Shown piece after piece: positions 26,553 to 35,479 of a stretch of 49,652 bases of DNA. The position numbers and the translations under genes were made by a program. The notes below the pieces were generated by a model. The model searched no databases, was not told the origin of the DNA, and was given only the letters and a program-made list of their open reading frames with translations. Origin of the DNA: Robiginitomaculum sp. (lineage in GTDB: Bacteria > Pseudomonadota > Alphaproteobacteria > Caulobacterales > Maricaulaceae); assembly GCA_021776595.1 (NCBI GenBank), contig JAJFFP010000048.1, positions 1 to 49,652 of the forward strand, written 5' to 3'. How positions within the stretch are numbered: position 1 is the first letter of the stretch; each line of letters starts with the position of its first letter.

Positions 26553-26780
26553 ATGCGAGGGATTGGCATTGTCCTGATTTTGATCGGGTTAGGCGCGATA
26601 GGCATTAAAGCGGCAGCAAGTTATGCCGGGGTTGATTTGGCGCCATATTTTGGTATGGCAGTTGAACATTCCCGTGCCTTGGTTGCAAAATACGGCGATT
26701 ATGCCGATTACGGCATCCGTGGCGCGGTTGTGCTTTTGGGTATTATATTCCTGCTGATTGGCCCAGGAGATGATGACTAA
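26553..26780 (+). CDS. Small two-span membrane protein, unknown function
   Basis: A 75-residue protein with two hydrophobic segments (GIGIVLILIGLGAIGIKAAA and GAVVLLGIIFLLIG) and an acidic C-terminal end (PGDDD). A GGGGGT ribosome-binding site sits 5-6 nt before the ATG. It lies 199 nt downstream of the two-gene membrane module on the same strand and might belong to it. Its last 4 nt overlap the convergent glycosyltransferase gene. No family recognised. Confidence 0.6.
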   Translation: MRGIGIVLILIGLGAIGIKAAASYAGVDLAPYFGMAVEHSRALVAKYGDYADYGIRGAVVLLGIIFLLIGPGDDD

Positions 26781-27934
26781 TCTGATGAGAGACGCTGTTT
26801 TTGTTTTATAGCATCTTGGTAGTTATCAACCAGACCACCTAAAATAGCATCCCACTCGAACTGGTGCGCTGCCGTGATGGCAGCGTATCCAAATTTCGCG
26901 CGTAGTTCAGGACTTTTTATCAACGCGCCCAGGTGCCTGGCAAATGTTTTGTGGTCGCCAAAATCGGCCATGAAGCCGGTTTCTCCATGTTGAACCAGTG
27001 AGCGGCTGCCTGTGGCTTCTGCGCAAACGCAGGGCACACCGCAGGCCATGGCCTCCAGCGTAACATTGCCAAAAGTTTCGGAAATACTTGGGTTGAAGAA
27101 AATATCAGCCGAGGCATAGGCGCGCGCCAGCGGTTCATCCGATAAATGGCCGGTGAAATGTGCTGTGGGCAGACGCTTCTTCATCCAGGGGCGTGCCGGA
27201 CCTTCACCAACAATAAGTACTTTGTGGGATTGCCCCTGTTTTTCCAGGGCATCAACCACTTCAGCAAAGAACGCAAGACCTTTTTCAAGAACGATGCGCC
27301 CGGTAAAAGAAATGACTACGTCCTCATCGGCAAAGCCAAGGCTTCTTCGCCACTCAAGGTCTCGCCGTGCAGGGTTAAAGCGCTCACAATCGACGCCCCG
27401 GCTCCAGATACGCAAATCTGTATTCAGGTTTTCTTTTTGCAATTCCTCTGCCATGGACTGGGACGGGGCGTATACCTGATCGCATTGGCTGTAGAAATTA
27501 TGCAAATACCGGTTCATGTATTTTTCCAGAAGCGCCACGCCATAATAACGTGCATAAGTATCAAAACGCGTGTGAAAAGAGGCAACCACCGGGATTTGCC
27601 ATTGCTTTGCCAGTTTGATGGCTGCTGATCCAAGCGGATCCGGTGCAGCCAGGTGAAAAATGGTAGGTTTAAAGGCTTTTAATTCTGCCTTGATACGCGG
27701 CGTGATCCCCAGGCCCAGACGGTATTCAGAACGCATGGGGATGGGGATGGATGGCACGGATACCAGTGTGCCTTTATGCTCCAGCGCCGCGACTTTGGCC
27801 GTTGGGGCAAAAACCATGACGGCAAAACCCTGACGCTCCAGATAATCAACCAGACGATTGAGCGCCCGCACCGGCCCGTCCATGATATAATTATAATTCC
27901 CCGCAAACAGGGCAACACGCAGGGGAATACTCAT
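26777..27934 (-). CDS. Glycosyltransferase family 4 (probable mannosyl- or glucosyltransferase)
   Basis: A 385-residue retaining GT-B enzyme. The N-terminal Rossmann domain begins VALFAGNYNYIMDGPVRALN. The C-terminal domain carries FTGRIVLEKGL and the donor-binding EX7E motif in ETFGNVTLEAMACG. Overall it resembles MgtA/PimB-like enzymes that transfer mannose or glucose to lipid acceptors. No neighbouring sugar-biosynthesis genes help define the acceptor. The gene is transcribed divergently from sufA. Confidence 0.85.
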   Translation of the reverse strand: MSIPLRVALFAGNYNYIMDGPVRALNRLVDYLERQGFAVMVFAPTAKVAALEHKGTLVSVPSIPIPMRSEYRLGLGITPRIKAELKAFKPTIFHLAAPDPLGSAAIKLAKQWQIPVVASFHTRFDTYARYYGVALLEKYMNRYLHNFYSQCDQVYAPSQSMAEELQKENLNTDLRIWSRGVDCERFNPARRDLEWRRSLGFADEDVVISFTGRIVLEKGLAFFAEVVDALEKQGQSHKVLIVGEGPARPWMKKRLPTAHFTGHLSDEPLARAYASADIFFNPSISETFGNVTLEAMACGVPCVCAEATGSRSLVQHGETGFMADFGDHKTFARHLGALIKSPELRAKFGYAAITAAHQFEWDAILGGLVDNYQDAIKQKQRLSSD

Positions 27935-28134
27935 GGGAAATCTCTGCTCATCTTAAAATTTCCCGGCCTTATTCGCAGGGAATTGTGGCAAATGTATTAC
28001 ATCTGTCCTGTTGTCGGGTCATATAACCATTTCGTTACAACCATGCCAGAAGATTGCTGCTTATATCGGGGTAATCGCATTATCAAAACACAGATGCTCT
28101 TGATCCAACCCGAAAAGCCTTCCATATAATCTTT

Positions 28135-28497
28135 ATGGCAAGCGCAAGACCCAAACCACAAATCGTGTCTCTTTCCGATGCCGCCGCCCGGCGGGTGAAG
28201 GAAATTATGGAAGAGCGTGGCTTGGGCTATTTGCGTGTTGGTGTGGCCAATGGCGGTTGTGCTGGCATGGAATATGTTATGGATTATGCTGATGCACCAG
28301 CAGCGTTGGACGAAGTGGTGCAGGACAAGGACGTAACCATATTGGTGGATGCCTCTGCGGTATTGTTTTTACTGGGGGCGCAGATTGATTATGAAACCAC
28401 GCCTTTGCATTCCAAATTTGTATTCAGCAACCCCAATGAGACCGACGCCTGTGGCTGTGGCATCAGCGTAACAATTGAGCCTGCCAAAGCACTATAA
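28135..28497 (+). CDS. sufA: A-type iron-sulfur cluster carrier (SufA/IscA/ErpA family)
   Basis: A 120-residue protein with the three conserved cysteines of A-type carriers: Cys42 in NGGCAGM, and Cys106 and Cys108 in the C-terminal DACGCG. It accepts and passes Fe-S clusters to client proteins. The short basic N-terminus followed by VSLSDAAARRV is typical of the alphaproteobacterial SufA form. No other suf genes are in the window, so it stands alone here. Assignment to SufA rather than ErpA is tentative. Confidence 0.85.
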   Translation: MASARPKPQIVSLSDAAARRVKEIMEERGLGYLRVGVANGGCAGMEYVMDYADAPAALDEVVQDKDVTILVDASAVLFLLGAQIDYETTPLHSKFVFSNPNETDACGCGISVTIEPAKAL

Positions 28498-28553
28498 CTC
28501 AGGGCCTGGATCAATCATCTGAAGAGTCAGGGATGCCAGGGCACTGGTCCTGG

Positions 28554-29078
28554 CTAGTTTGGATCGTTACCATTGCTATCATTGCCATTATCACTGCCCT
28601 CATTATCACGACCATTGCCTGCCGCTGCCGCGCCCACCGCAATGGCCACCATAATACCGCCAGCGATGAGCAGTCCTGTGTGCAAGCGACCGTTACTGCT
28701 TTCGTCGGCATTTAGCTGAAAGGCGCTTGGTTGCAACGGGACACCGTTCAATTGCAGCGATGAGAAACCCTTTGCCCCCATTGAGAGATCAAGAAGGTTC
28801 AGTTCAGAATGAACAGGATCGAAGCGGGTATAGTTTGAATGGGTGGTATTGCCTGTATTTCGCATTTGCAGGCTAAAGCCAGTGCGAAAACGTTCTTTTA
28901 TGCGGTTTTTCTTACCGCCAAGTGCAAATTTGAAATAGGCCAAGGCCGCCATATCGTTTTGTGTGCTCAAATCCTGCAGGGATGAACTGACGCCATAGAA
29001 CGGGTCGGCAAATGACGGGGAGGCTATGGCGACTGTGAGTGCTAAAGCCAAGGTGGATTTACAGAATTGATTACGCAT
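28554..29078 (-). CDS. Secreted/anchored protein of unknown function with Asn-Asp-Gly tail
   Basis: A 174-residue protein with a signal peptide (MRNQFCKSTLALALTVAIAS, cleaved near SFA). The central part starts DPFYGVSSSLQDLS and is rich in short polar strands. A hydrophobic helix follows (LLIAGGIMVAIAVGAAAAG), and a low-complexity tail repeats Gly, Asn and Asp. It is probably a periplasmic or membrane-tethered protein. The promoter region lies between it and the divergent DAHP synthase gene. I do not recognise a named family. Confidence 0.6.
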   Translation of the reverse strand: MRNQFCKSTLALALTVAIASPSFADPFYGVSSSLQDLSTQNDMAALAYFKFALGGKKNRIKERFRTGFSLQMRNTGNTTHSNYTRFDPVHSELNLLDLSMGAKGFSSLQLNGVPLQPSAFQLNADESSNGRLHTGLLIAGGIMVAIAVGAAAAGNGRDNEGSDNGNDSNGNDPN

Positions 29079-29238
29079 TTTAGCCCCTCTTTTGTTCCAT
29101 TACACAAGATAAGACGTTCTGATGGTGCCCAATCCTCTATTGGTGAGGTGAAAATATACACGCCAAGGTGTTGCCGCGTATTTGCGGCGCGGGCCGGATG
29201 CCTTATAGAGCAAAGCCATACTAAACAGGATTGAGTGA

Positions 29239-30609
29239 ATGAGCTTTTGGTCACCAGATAGCTGGCGTGTAAAACCAGCCCGGCACATCCCGGAAGATTA
29301 TCCGGATATGGCTGCCTTGGCAGCGGTGGAAGAACGCCTTTGCCGGGCAGCTCCACTGGTGTTTGCCGGTGAAGCCCGTGCCCTAAAATCTGAGCTGGCC
29401 GAGGCTGCCAGCGGGCGGGCCTTTGTGTTACAGGGCGGTGATTGCGCGGAAAGTTTTAAGGAATTTTCCGCCGATGGTGTGCGCGATATGTTTCGCGTTC
29501 TCATGCAAATGGCGGTGGTTTTGACATTTGCCGGTGGTCGCCCGGTAGTGAAGCTGGGCCGTATTGCGGGGCAATTTGCCAAGCCGCGTTCCTCACCGGT
29601 TGAAACCCGCGAGGGGGTGACGCTGCCCAGTTATCGCGGCGACAATATCAATGCCATGGAGTTTACCCATGAAGCGCGCACCCCGGACCCGGAACGGTTG
29701 ATGCGCTCCTATAATCAATCTGCTTCAACATTGAACCTGTTGCGCGCTTTTGCCACCGGTGGGTATGCGCATTTGGGCAATGTGCATCAATGGACGCTTG
29801 GTTTTGTTAATCGCAGCCCGGCTGGCGCGCGTTACCGCCATATTGCCGACAAGATCAGTGAAACCCTGGAATTCATTGATGCTTGCGGCATTACCGCTGA
29901 AAGCGCACCGCAACTGGCGGGCACCAGTTTTTATACAAGCCATGAAGCGCTTCTGCTTGGATATGAGCAAGCCATGACCCGCGTGGATAGCACTTCGGGG
30001 CACTGGTATGACACCTCTGCGCACCTTCTGTGGATTGGTGATCGCACCCGGCAGGTCGATGGTGCTCATGTAGAGTTTTGCCGGGGTATTAAAAACCCCA
30101 TTGGCATCAAGTGCGGCCCGACCATGCGGCCCGATGAATTATTGTCACTGCTTGACGTGCTTAATCCCCATAATGAGCCGGGGCGGATCGTGTTGATCAA
30201 CCGCTTTGGCGCTGGCAAAGTGGAACAATATCTGCCCGCGCTCGTGCGCGCCGTTGAAGGGGCCGGGCATGTGGTCGTCTGGTCATGTGATCCCATGCAC
30301 GGTAATACGCAAAAAACCGGCAATGGCTATAAAACGCGTCCGGTGAGTGCCATTTTGGCCGAAGTCGGCGATTTTATGGAAGTATTGCGCAGCGAAAATG
30401 CCTGGCCTGGCGGTGTGCATTTTGAAATGACCGGCAATGATGTCACCGAGTGCATTGGCGGTGCGCGTGAAATAACCGAGGATGATCTCTCATCGCGTTA
30501 TCATACGCATTGTGATCCGCGCCTGAATGGCGAGCAGGCACTGGAACTGGCGTTTTTAATTGCCGAGCGTATCAAGGAAAACCGCGACCGAATGGCCGCC
30601 GCGCAATAG
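29239..30609 (+). CDS. aroH: 3-deoxy-7-phosphoheptulonate synthase, class II
   Basis: A 456-residue plant-type (class II) DAHP synthase, the first enzyme of the shikimate pathway. It condenses phosphoenolpyruvate with erythrose-4-phosphate. Class markers include the N-terminal [54 protein letters not shown] and [15 protein letters not shown]. The cysteine of GGDC and the His/Glu/Asp metal ligands of the later motifs are present. Length is normal for the class. It stands alone, divergent from the secreted-protein gene. Confidence 0.95.
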   Translation: MSFWSPDSWRVKPARHIPEDYPDMAALAAVEERLCRAAPLVFAGEARALKSELAEAASGRAFVLQGGDCAESFKEFSADGVRDMFRVLMQMAVVLTFAGGRPVVKLGRIAGQFAKPRSSPVETREGVTLPSYRGDNINAMEFTHEARTPDPERLMRSYNQSASTLNLLRAFATGGYAHLGNVHQWTLGFVNRSPAGARYRHIADKISETLEFIDACGITAESAPQLAGTSFYTSHEALLLGYEQAMTRVDSTSGHWYDTSAHLLWIGDRTRQVDGAHVEFCRGIKNPIGIKCGPTMRPDELLSLLDVLNPHNEPGRIVLINRFGAGKVEQYLPALVRAVEGAGHVVVWSCDPMHGNTQKTGNGYKTRPVSAILAEVGDFMEVLRSENAWPGGVHFEMTGNDVTECIGGAREITEDDLSSRYHTHCDPRLNGEQALELAFLIAERIKENRDRMAAAQ

Positions 30610-30613
30610 ATGG

Positions 30614-31159
30614 TTATGCCTTTTCATAGGCGGATCGAAGCCAGTCAGTTAGCGTATTATCAATCTGATCTACTTCAGTAATACCGATTTTATGAGTGCA
30701 CATTGAACCCGGTTTTTCTTCTTTCATCCGTGCATTACCTGCATGACCTTTCAGGTTGATACCAAGGTCAATGCGGGTTTTTGTGGCCGGAGTGATCACC
30801 GCAAACTGCTTGTTTCGTCGAAGGCTAACGCAGGTTTTTTTTGGCGAAATTTCTACGTCATTGCCAAATTCTTGCACCAGTTCCACCAGTGCATCATGGA
30901 TGGGTCTCAAATCTGCTTTGGCCCCAGAATACTGGGCCGCAACCAGATCCACAGGCGCATCGCTTTTTAGCATATGGTGGGCCACAAGGTTGGCAAAACC
31001 GTGGGTCATGCCGTGCTCGCTTTTCAGAAACTTGACAATCTGCCCATGCTTTTCAAGACCACTCTTTTTGGTTATGGCCAGCCATTCCCGCAAGGGCTTG
31101 CCGGTCTTTTCCGGCATGTTGGCAATCATGCTGACCGCCATTTCTTCAGGTGATGCCAT
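30614..31159 (-). CDS. DUF4287/DUF5655 domain protein
   Basis: A 181-residue cytosolic protein. Residues 1-60 match the DUF4287 pattern (MASPEEMAVSMIANMPEKTG, KPLREWL, KFLKSEHGMTHGFANLVAHH). The rest matches DUF5655 (IHDALVELVQEFG through TRIDLGINLKG). The biochemical role is unknown. It lies 14 nt downstream of the SRPBCC gene in an ArsR-controlled operon. Confidence 0.8.
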   Translation of the reverse strand: MASPEEMAVSMIANMPEKTGKPLREWLAITKKSGLEKHGQIVKFLKSEHGMTHGFANLVAHHMLKSDAPVDLVAAQYSGAKADLRPIHDALVELVQEFGNDVEISPKKTCVSLRRNKQFAVITPATKTRIDLGINLKGHAGNARMKEEKPGSMCTHKIGITEVDQIDNTLTDWLRSAYEKA

Positions 31160-31173
31160 AATTATTCTCCACT

Positions 31174-31710
31174 TCAGATTTTACGATCCATCGGCCAGTT
31201 TTCACTTAAACAGGCTTTTGGCGCTAAAGGCCCCATCAGGGCTATAATGAATAAAAGCATCCTGCCTGAAAGTGTGGGCCTGCCAGTTTCCACCAGGGCT
31301 TTCAGGTTTTCAGTAATAAACTTGCCGCCACCCGCCATGGCTTTGCCGGTTTGGGTGTTGGCGGGCACATTTTGCGTGGTTAACGTAAATTCTGTGCCAT
31401 GCGGGGTCGCTTTTAATTCATACAAGACTGTGCAAACCGGGTCATCCAGATGAGTGAATTTGAACGTATGACCATAGCGATATGGTGGTTCAAATACGGT
31501 CACTGTGCCGGCTACACTGGTATGTTTTCCATTTGGAGAACGCATACGAATCGGCGCGTTTTCCTGTAGGCCCGGCGTATCGCATACGGCACCATAAAAA
31601 AACGGTAGTGGCCGGTCAGTCCTGATCAACTCGGCCCAAACATCCTCAATGGGAGCATTAATGGTAACGCGATACATGGCATCTGGCGCTATTTCATTCT
31701 CATCCTTCAT
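31174..31710 (-). CDS. SRPBCC/AHSA1-type protein
   Basis: A 178-residue START-like (SRPBCC) protein of the activator-of-Hsp90-homologue type: VTINAPIEDVWAELIRTDRP at the N-terminus, then a beta-rich cradle (GTVTVFEPPYRYGHTFKFTH). The fold binds hydrophobic ligands. A C-terminal hydrophobic stretch (MLLFIIALMGPLAP) is unusual for the family and may be a membrane anchor. Its start overlaps the ArsR-type regulator by 4 nt. Pairing of ArsR regulators with SRPBCC proteins is common, though the ligand is usually unknown. Confidence 0.85.
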   Translation of the reverse strand: MKDENEIAPDAMYRVTINAPIEDVWAELIRTDRPLPFFYGAVCDTPGLQENAPIRMRSPNGKHTSVAGTVTVFEPPYRYGHTFKFTHLDDPVCTVLYELKATPHGTEFTLTTQNVPANTQTGKAMAGGGKFITENLKALVETGRPTLSGRMLLFIIALMGPLAPKACLSENWPMDRKI

Positions 31711-32063
31711 ATGGAAACCCCTTTGTTGGCCGTAGTATTTTTATCTTCTGCGGCGGTTTTTATGGAAAGCAATCGATCACTCCAATAAGCGCCATATTCA
31801 TCCACCCACCGTTCGTGAATCATCTGGATCGGGGCGATATTCATATAGAGGTGACGCGTGCGGCCAGTTTTCTTACTAATCACCAGTTCGGCTTTTTCCA
31901 GCACATTCAGATGGTTCATTACCGCAATGCGGCTTACGTCAAAACGCCTGGCCAGTTCGCCCACAGGGCAGCCCGGATTGTTTTTAAGCACATCAAGAAT
32001 TTTACGTCGACTGGCATGAGAAAGTGCGTGAAAAGTCTGATCGATTTGTTTGGTTGTAAACAT
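31707..32063 (-). CDS. ArsR-family winged-helix transcriptional regulator
   Basis: A 118-residue regulator with the ArsR/HTH-20 pattern: FHALSHASRRKILDVLKNNP, then GELARRFDVSRIAVMNHLNV and a wing around KKTGRTRHLY. No metal-binding ELCVCDL-type cysteine motif is present, so it probably senses something other than metals. It is the first gene of an operon with the SRPBCC and DUF4287 genes, and a palindrome overlapping its start codon suggests autoregulation. Confidence 0.88.
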   Translation of the reverse strand: MFTTKQIDQTFHALSHASRRKILDVLKNNPGCPVGELARRFDVSRIAVMNHLNVLEKAELVISKKTGRTRHLYMNIAPIQMIHERWVDEYGAYWSDRLLSIKTAAEDKNTTANKGVSI

Positions 32064-32081
32064 GTAATTACAATATTACAT
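32062..32081. promoter_or_regulatory. Palindromic operator over the arsR-type start codon
   Basis: ATGTAAT-tacaat-ATTACAT forms perfect 7-bp arms, overlapping the regulator's ATG (minus strand, 32061-32063) and the likely -10 element. A TTGACT -35 box lies at 32092-32097 on the minus strand. This arrangement fits repression by the encoded ArsR-type protein. Confidence 0.6.
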
Positions 32082-32116
32082 AAAAAAATAGAGTCAAGCC
32101 CATCAGAAAATCTTGG

Positions 32117-32677
32117 CTAAGCTGCTGTAATCGTGCTGGCCAGTGCCTTGATTGCCAAAAGCGAGCGCCAGTTGCGTGCAGTCGTTTGCACACCGAGCGC
32201 ATGTTCAACTTTTCCGGCTAGTTTGGAGCGCCCAATCCCGGCCGGTGCGTGTAGATAAAAACAATGCTCATCCAACAGAAACACTTCCCCATTGCTGGCC
32301 AAATCTGACAGTTTGATAAGGTCCGGCTTAACTGGCTGGCCAATATAAAAGGACACTTGCATGTGCTTGTTATCCTTGATCTGATCGGTAAATGGGTTGT
32401 TGGCTATGGCGCGGTCAAGCGTATTTTTCTTGATGAGTAAAACATAAGGTGCAAATCCATGTTGGCGTTCTATGGCGTCAGTAATTTTCCGCCCCAATAG
32501 AACGGGGTCTTCATCCGGTCCTAAAAAAACGGCATTGCCACTCTGTATGTAGGTCTGTGCGTTTTGCAGGCCAAGACCGCCCAGAATGCTACGCAAATCC
32601 TGCATGGGTAGGCGATGATGGCCACCAACGTTGATGCCGCGCAAAAGGGCAATCCAGATTATCATTCTTTCGGCCAT
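32117..32677 (-). CDS. DUF1697 family protein
   Basis: A 186-residue protein with the DUF1697 signature at the N-terminus (WIALLRGINVGGHHRLPMQD, then AQTYIQSGNAVF). The family is widespread in bacteria and biochemically uncharacterised. Its first 16 nt overlap the end of the thioesterase gene, so it is the last member of a three-gene operon with the MDR oxidoreductase and PaaI-type thioesterase. Confidence 0.85.
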   Translation of the reverse strand: MAERMIIWIALLRGINVGGHHRLPMQDLRSILGGLGLQNAQTYIQSGNAVFLGPDEDPVLLGRKITDAIERQHGFAPYVLLIKKNTLDRAIANNPFTDQIKDNKHMQVSFYIGQPVKPDLIKLSDLASNGEVFLLDEHCFYLHAPAGIGRSKLAGKVEHALGVQTTARNWRSLLAIKALASTITAA

Positions 32678-33105
32678 AAAATCATATTGGTGCAGCGAAA
32701 AAGCGCTATGGTTTTATCGTCCTGGGCACGAAATACCCTGACGTCCCAGACTTGCGTCGATTTGCCCAGATGCACCGGGCTGGCCACCCCCTTGACCAGG
32801 CCTTCACGCGCAGTGCCCAGATAATTGGTTTTAAGCTCGATCGTGGTAAACCCACTGGCACCATCGGGCAGGTTCAGCACATTGGCGAACCCGGCAATGG
32901 TATCGGCCAACGCCACCACCGAAGCACCATGTAAAAACCCGTTCGGTGCCATATGAGCTGGCGTGATCTTAAATTCCGCTTCGACATGTGCCGGGTCCAT
33001 ATTGGTAAATCGAATACCCAAATGGCCCGGAAACAAGTCTTTGCCAACCGCATTGGCAACTTCCAGCGATTGCCGGTTGGCCCTGAGCCCCGAAAATTTC
33101 TCCAT
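32662..33105 (-). CDS. PaaI-family hotdog thioesterase
   Basis: A 147-residue hotdog-fold protein. The segment NGFLHGASVVALADTIAGFA (near residues 56-75) is the catalytic loop/helix of PaaI/YbdB-type acyl-CoA thioesterases, followed by TTIELKTNYLG. It probably hydrolyses an aryl- or acyl-CoA. It starts 3 nt after the MDR reductase gene ends and overlaps the DUF1697 gene. Confidence 0.85.
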   Translation of the reverse strand: MEKFSGLRANRQSLEVANAVGKDLFPGHLGIRFTNMDPAHVEAEFKITPAHMAPNGFLHGASVVALADTIAGFANVLNLPDGASGFTTIELKTNYLGTAREGLVKGVASPVHLGKSTQVWDVRVFRAQDDKTIALFRCTNMILWPKE

Positions 33106-33108
33106 GGC

Positions 33109-34122
33109 TCAAGTCAGTTTCACCAACATTTTACCGGTATTGCCACCAGAGAATAGTTTCAGGAACGCGGCGGGGGCGTTTTCAATGCCTTCTTCAATGG
33201 TTTCCTGCCATTGCACTTTGCCTTCTGGAACCCAAGTGGCCAGATCGCGCACAAAATCGCCCAGCATGTCCTGATGGTCCGATACGATAAAGCCCTGCAC
33301 GCGCAGGCGTTTGCCAATGATATTGAATAAATTCCATGGACCGGGTTTTGGCTCGGTGTCATTATAGCCGGAAATCATTCCGCATACCGCAATGCGCCCA
33401 AAATCGCGCATGGCATCCAGCGCGGCGACCAGATGATCACCACCGACATTTTCAAAATACATGTCAATTCCTTTGGGAGCCGCCGCATGAAGGGCGGCCA
33501 TCAGGGAACGCTGATCAGGATGATCCTTGTAATTGATGACTTCATCTACCCCCAAAGATTTAAGCCAATCGCCTTTTTCTTTTGAGCCGGCAGAGCCGAT
33601 CACACGGCACCCTTTGATTTTGGCAATTTGACAAACCAGTGAGCCAACGGCCCCGGCGGCACCGGATACAAATATGGTTTCACCTTCCTTGGGTTCCAAG
33701 ATACGAAGCAGACCCGCATAGGCTGTCAGGCCCGGCATGCCGGCGACTCCCAGAAATGCCTGTTCTGGCAGACCAAAGGTTTCCAGTTTTTGCAGGCCCT
33801 TGCCGTCAGATATAAAATATTCACGCCACCCATTCATGGAAAGCACCAGATCGCCTTCGGCAAAGTCCGGGTTGCCCGACTGCACGACTTTACCAACCGC
33901 ATGACCTTCCAGAACCTTACCGATCTGAAATGGTGGCACATAGCTTTTGCGGTCGATCATTCGGCCACGCATATAGGGGTCCACCGACATCCACAGGTTT
34001 CTGACGAGCAGTTCACCGGCACCCGGATCGGCAAGCTCGACACTGGCCAATGTAAAGTTCTCCGCTTTGGGCATACCCTGGGGGCGGCTGGCCAAATGAA
34101 TTTCTCGGCTAATGGTGGTCAT
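33109..34122 (-). CDS. NADP-dependent MDR oxidoreductase (CurA/prostaglandin-reductase type)
   Basis: A 337-residue zinc-free medium-chain reductase. The cofactor motif is GAAGAVGSLVCQIAKIKG, and the N-terminal PYMRGRM plus YFENVGGDHL are typical of the leukotriene B4 12-hydroxydehydrogenase/CurA group. These enzymes reduce activated double bonds in enones with NADPH. It is the first gene of a three-gene operon with a PaaI thioesterase. The physiological substrate cannot be inferred. Confidence 0.9.
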   Translation of the reverse strand: MTTISREIHLASRPQGMPKAENFTLASVELADPGAGELLVRNLWMSVDPYMRGRMIDRKSYVPPFQIGKVLEGHAVGKVVQSGNPDFAEGDLVLSMNGWREYFISDGKGLQKLETFGLPEQAFLGVAGMPGLTAYAGLLRILEPKEGETIFVSGAAGAVGSLVCQIAKIKGCRVIGSAGSKEKGDWLKSLGVDEVINYKDHPDQRSLMAALHAAAPKGIDMYFENVGGDHLVAALDAMRDFGRIAVCGMISGYNDTEPKPGPWNLFNIIGKRLRVQGFIVSDHQDMLGDFVRDLATWVPEGKVQWQETIEEGIENAPAAFLKLFSGGNTGKMLVKLT

Positions 34123-34250
34123 GGGCTATTCCTCCGGTTAACACTGTTCACCTGAACCTTAGCGCGCCATTATAGGCTTGTCGAAGGGGACTGGCGTTTT
34201 TTTCCAGGAAGTTGTGTTATAGGCTGATCAGCAAACACCAGGAGGCATAC

Positions 34251-35159
34251 GTGAACCGTAAAACAATCAATTGGCCGCAAAAGACGCGCGAACTCGTTCA
34301 TAATCATTTTGACTCAAGTGTATGGAATAACTTTGCGTTTCGTGATGATGACATTGTTATTGCCACCTATGCCAAGTCGGGCACAACCTGGTTACAGCAG
34401 ATTGTTTCACAGTTAATTTTCCAGGGTGAGGAAGGCCTGAATGTCGCTGAACTTTCTCCCTGGCTGGATTTTCGATTGCCCCCAATAGGGGAAAAACTGG
34501 CGGCATTGGCCGCGCAAACCCATCGCCGGTTCATCAAAACGCATTTGCCAGTGGACGCGCTGAAATTTTCGCCCAAGGCCAAATACCTTTATATCGCTCG
34601 TGATGGCCGTGATGTGCTGTGGAGCTATTATAATCACCACTCAAAACACCGCCCGCAAATGTATGCCCGTATTGCTTCAGTCTGCCCGCCAGGAGTGGAG
34701 CCATTTGCGCCGCCAACAAAAGACGTGGTCGGTTATTTTCATGAATGGCTGGCACGTGATGGCTGGCCGATTTGGCCCTATTGGGAAAATATTGCCAGTT
34801 GGTGGGCAGTTCGCGATTTACCCAACGTAATGCTATTACATTTTAACGCGCTAAAAGATGATCTGTCCGGTCAGATGCGTAAAATATCAGAATTTCTGGA
34901 CATTCCCATCGATGAAAGCCATTGGAAAACCATAGTTGAGCATTGCACTTTTGACTATATGAAAAAAAATGCCGAGGAATATACGCCTCTGGCAGGTCAA
35001 ATGTGGGAAGGCGGTGCCAAAACCTTCATCAATAAAGGCACCAATGGCCGCTGGCGCGATCTGTTGAGCGCCCAAGAGTGCGCCGACTATGAAAAGCTGG
35101 CAGTCGAAAAGCTCGGTCCCGAATGCGCCCACTGGCTGAAAAACGGTGTTTTGAAGTAG
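34251..35159 (+). CDS. PAPS-dependent sulfotransferase
   Basis: A 302-residue cytosolic-type sulfotransferase that would transfer sulfate from PAPS to a hydroxyl or amine. The 5'-phosphosulfate loop is YAKSGTTW (about 40-47), the 3'-phosphate site is RDGRDVLWSYY (about 117-127), and the C-terminal dimer/PAPS motif KGTNGRWRD is intact. I choose the GTG start at 34251: a perfect AGGAGG lies 5 nt upstream, whereas the in-frame ATG at 34212 has none. No clear acceptor gene is near. It is eukaryote-like in motif layout, but such proteins are found in many marine bacteria. Confidence 0.88.
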   Translation: MNRKTINWPQKTRELVHNHFDSSVWNNFAFRDDDIVIATYAKSGTTWLQQIVSQLIFQGEEGLNVAELSPWLDFRLPPIGEKLAALAAQTHRRFIKTHLPVDALKFSPKAKYLYIARDGRDVLWSYYNHHSKHRPQMYARIASVCPPGVEPFAPPTKDVVGYFHEWLARDGWPIWPYWENIASWWAVRDLPNVMLLHFNALKDDLSGQMRKISEFLDIPIDESHWKTIVEHCTFDYMKKNAEEYTPLAGQMWEGGAKTFINKGTNGRWRDLLSAQECADYEKLAVEKLGPECAHWLKNGVLK

Positions 35160-35177
35160 AATGTGTTCACTCTGCTT

Positions 35178-35347
35178 GTCATTACCGGGCTTGTCCCGGT
35201 AATCCAGTAATACCATTCAATGTGGCCAGTCGTGTCACTTGGTCGGAACACCAATCGATACAGGTCACCCCGGCGGAGGCCGGGGTCCAGTTTTTGGTTA
35301 TGTGTTTTCATCAAGAACTGGATTACCCGAATAAATCGGGTAATGAC
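35178..35347. repeat. Composite palindromic repeat block
   Basis: Two inverted copies of a 31-bp palindrome, GTCATTACCGGGCTTGTCCC plus an arm (35178-35208) and its relative ending GGGTAATGAC (35317-35347), flank a third unit, GTCACCCCGGCGGAGGCCGG plus arm (35264-35291). Each is a hairpin of the GTCATTCCCG...GGGAATCCAGT type common in alphaproteobacteria. It fills the 320-nt gap between the sulfotransferase gene and the end of the Tad operon and may act as a bidirectional terminator. Confidence 0.8.
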
Positions 35348-35479
35348 ATTTCGGGGGGTGATGTTTTACCGTCAATGGCGACAGTGCGTGGCGGCTTCAA
35401 CCTCTGCCCACCCTTTGGTCTTGGTATTGTCATTGACGTATTGCGCGCTTTGCGGTCTAATTATGTTCTATGAGTGCAT

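Noticed and set aside
27153-27628. Two open frames of 108-160 residues on the plus strand inside the glycosyltransferase gene
   Set aside because: They are antisense shadows of a well-conserved GT4 gene with no recognisable domain.
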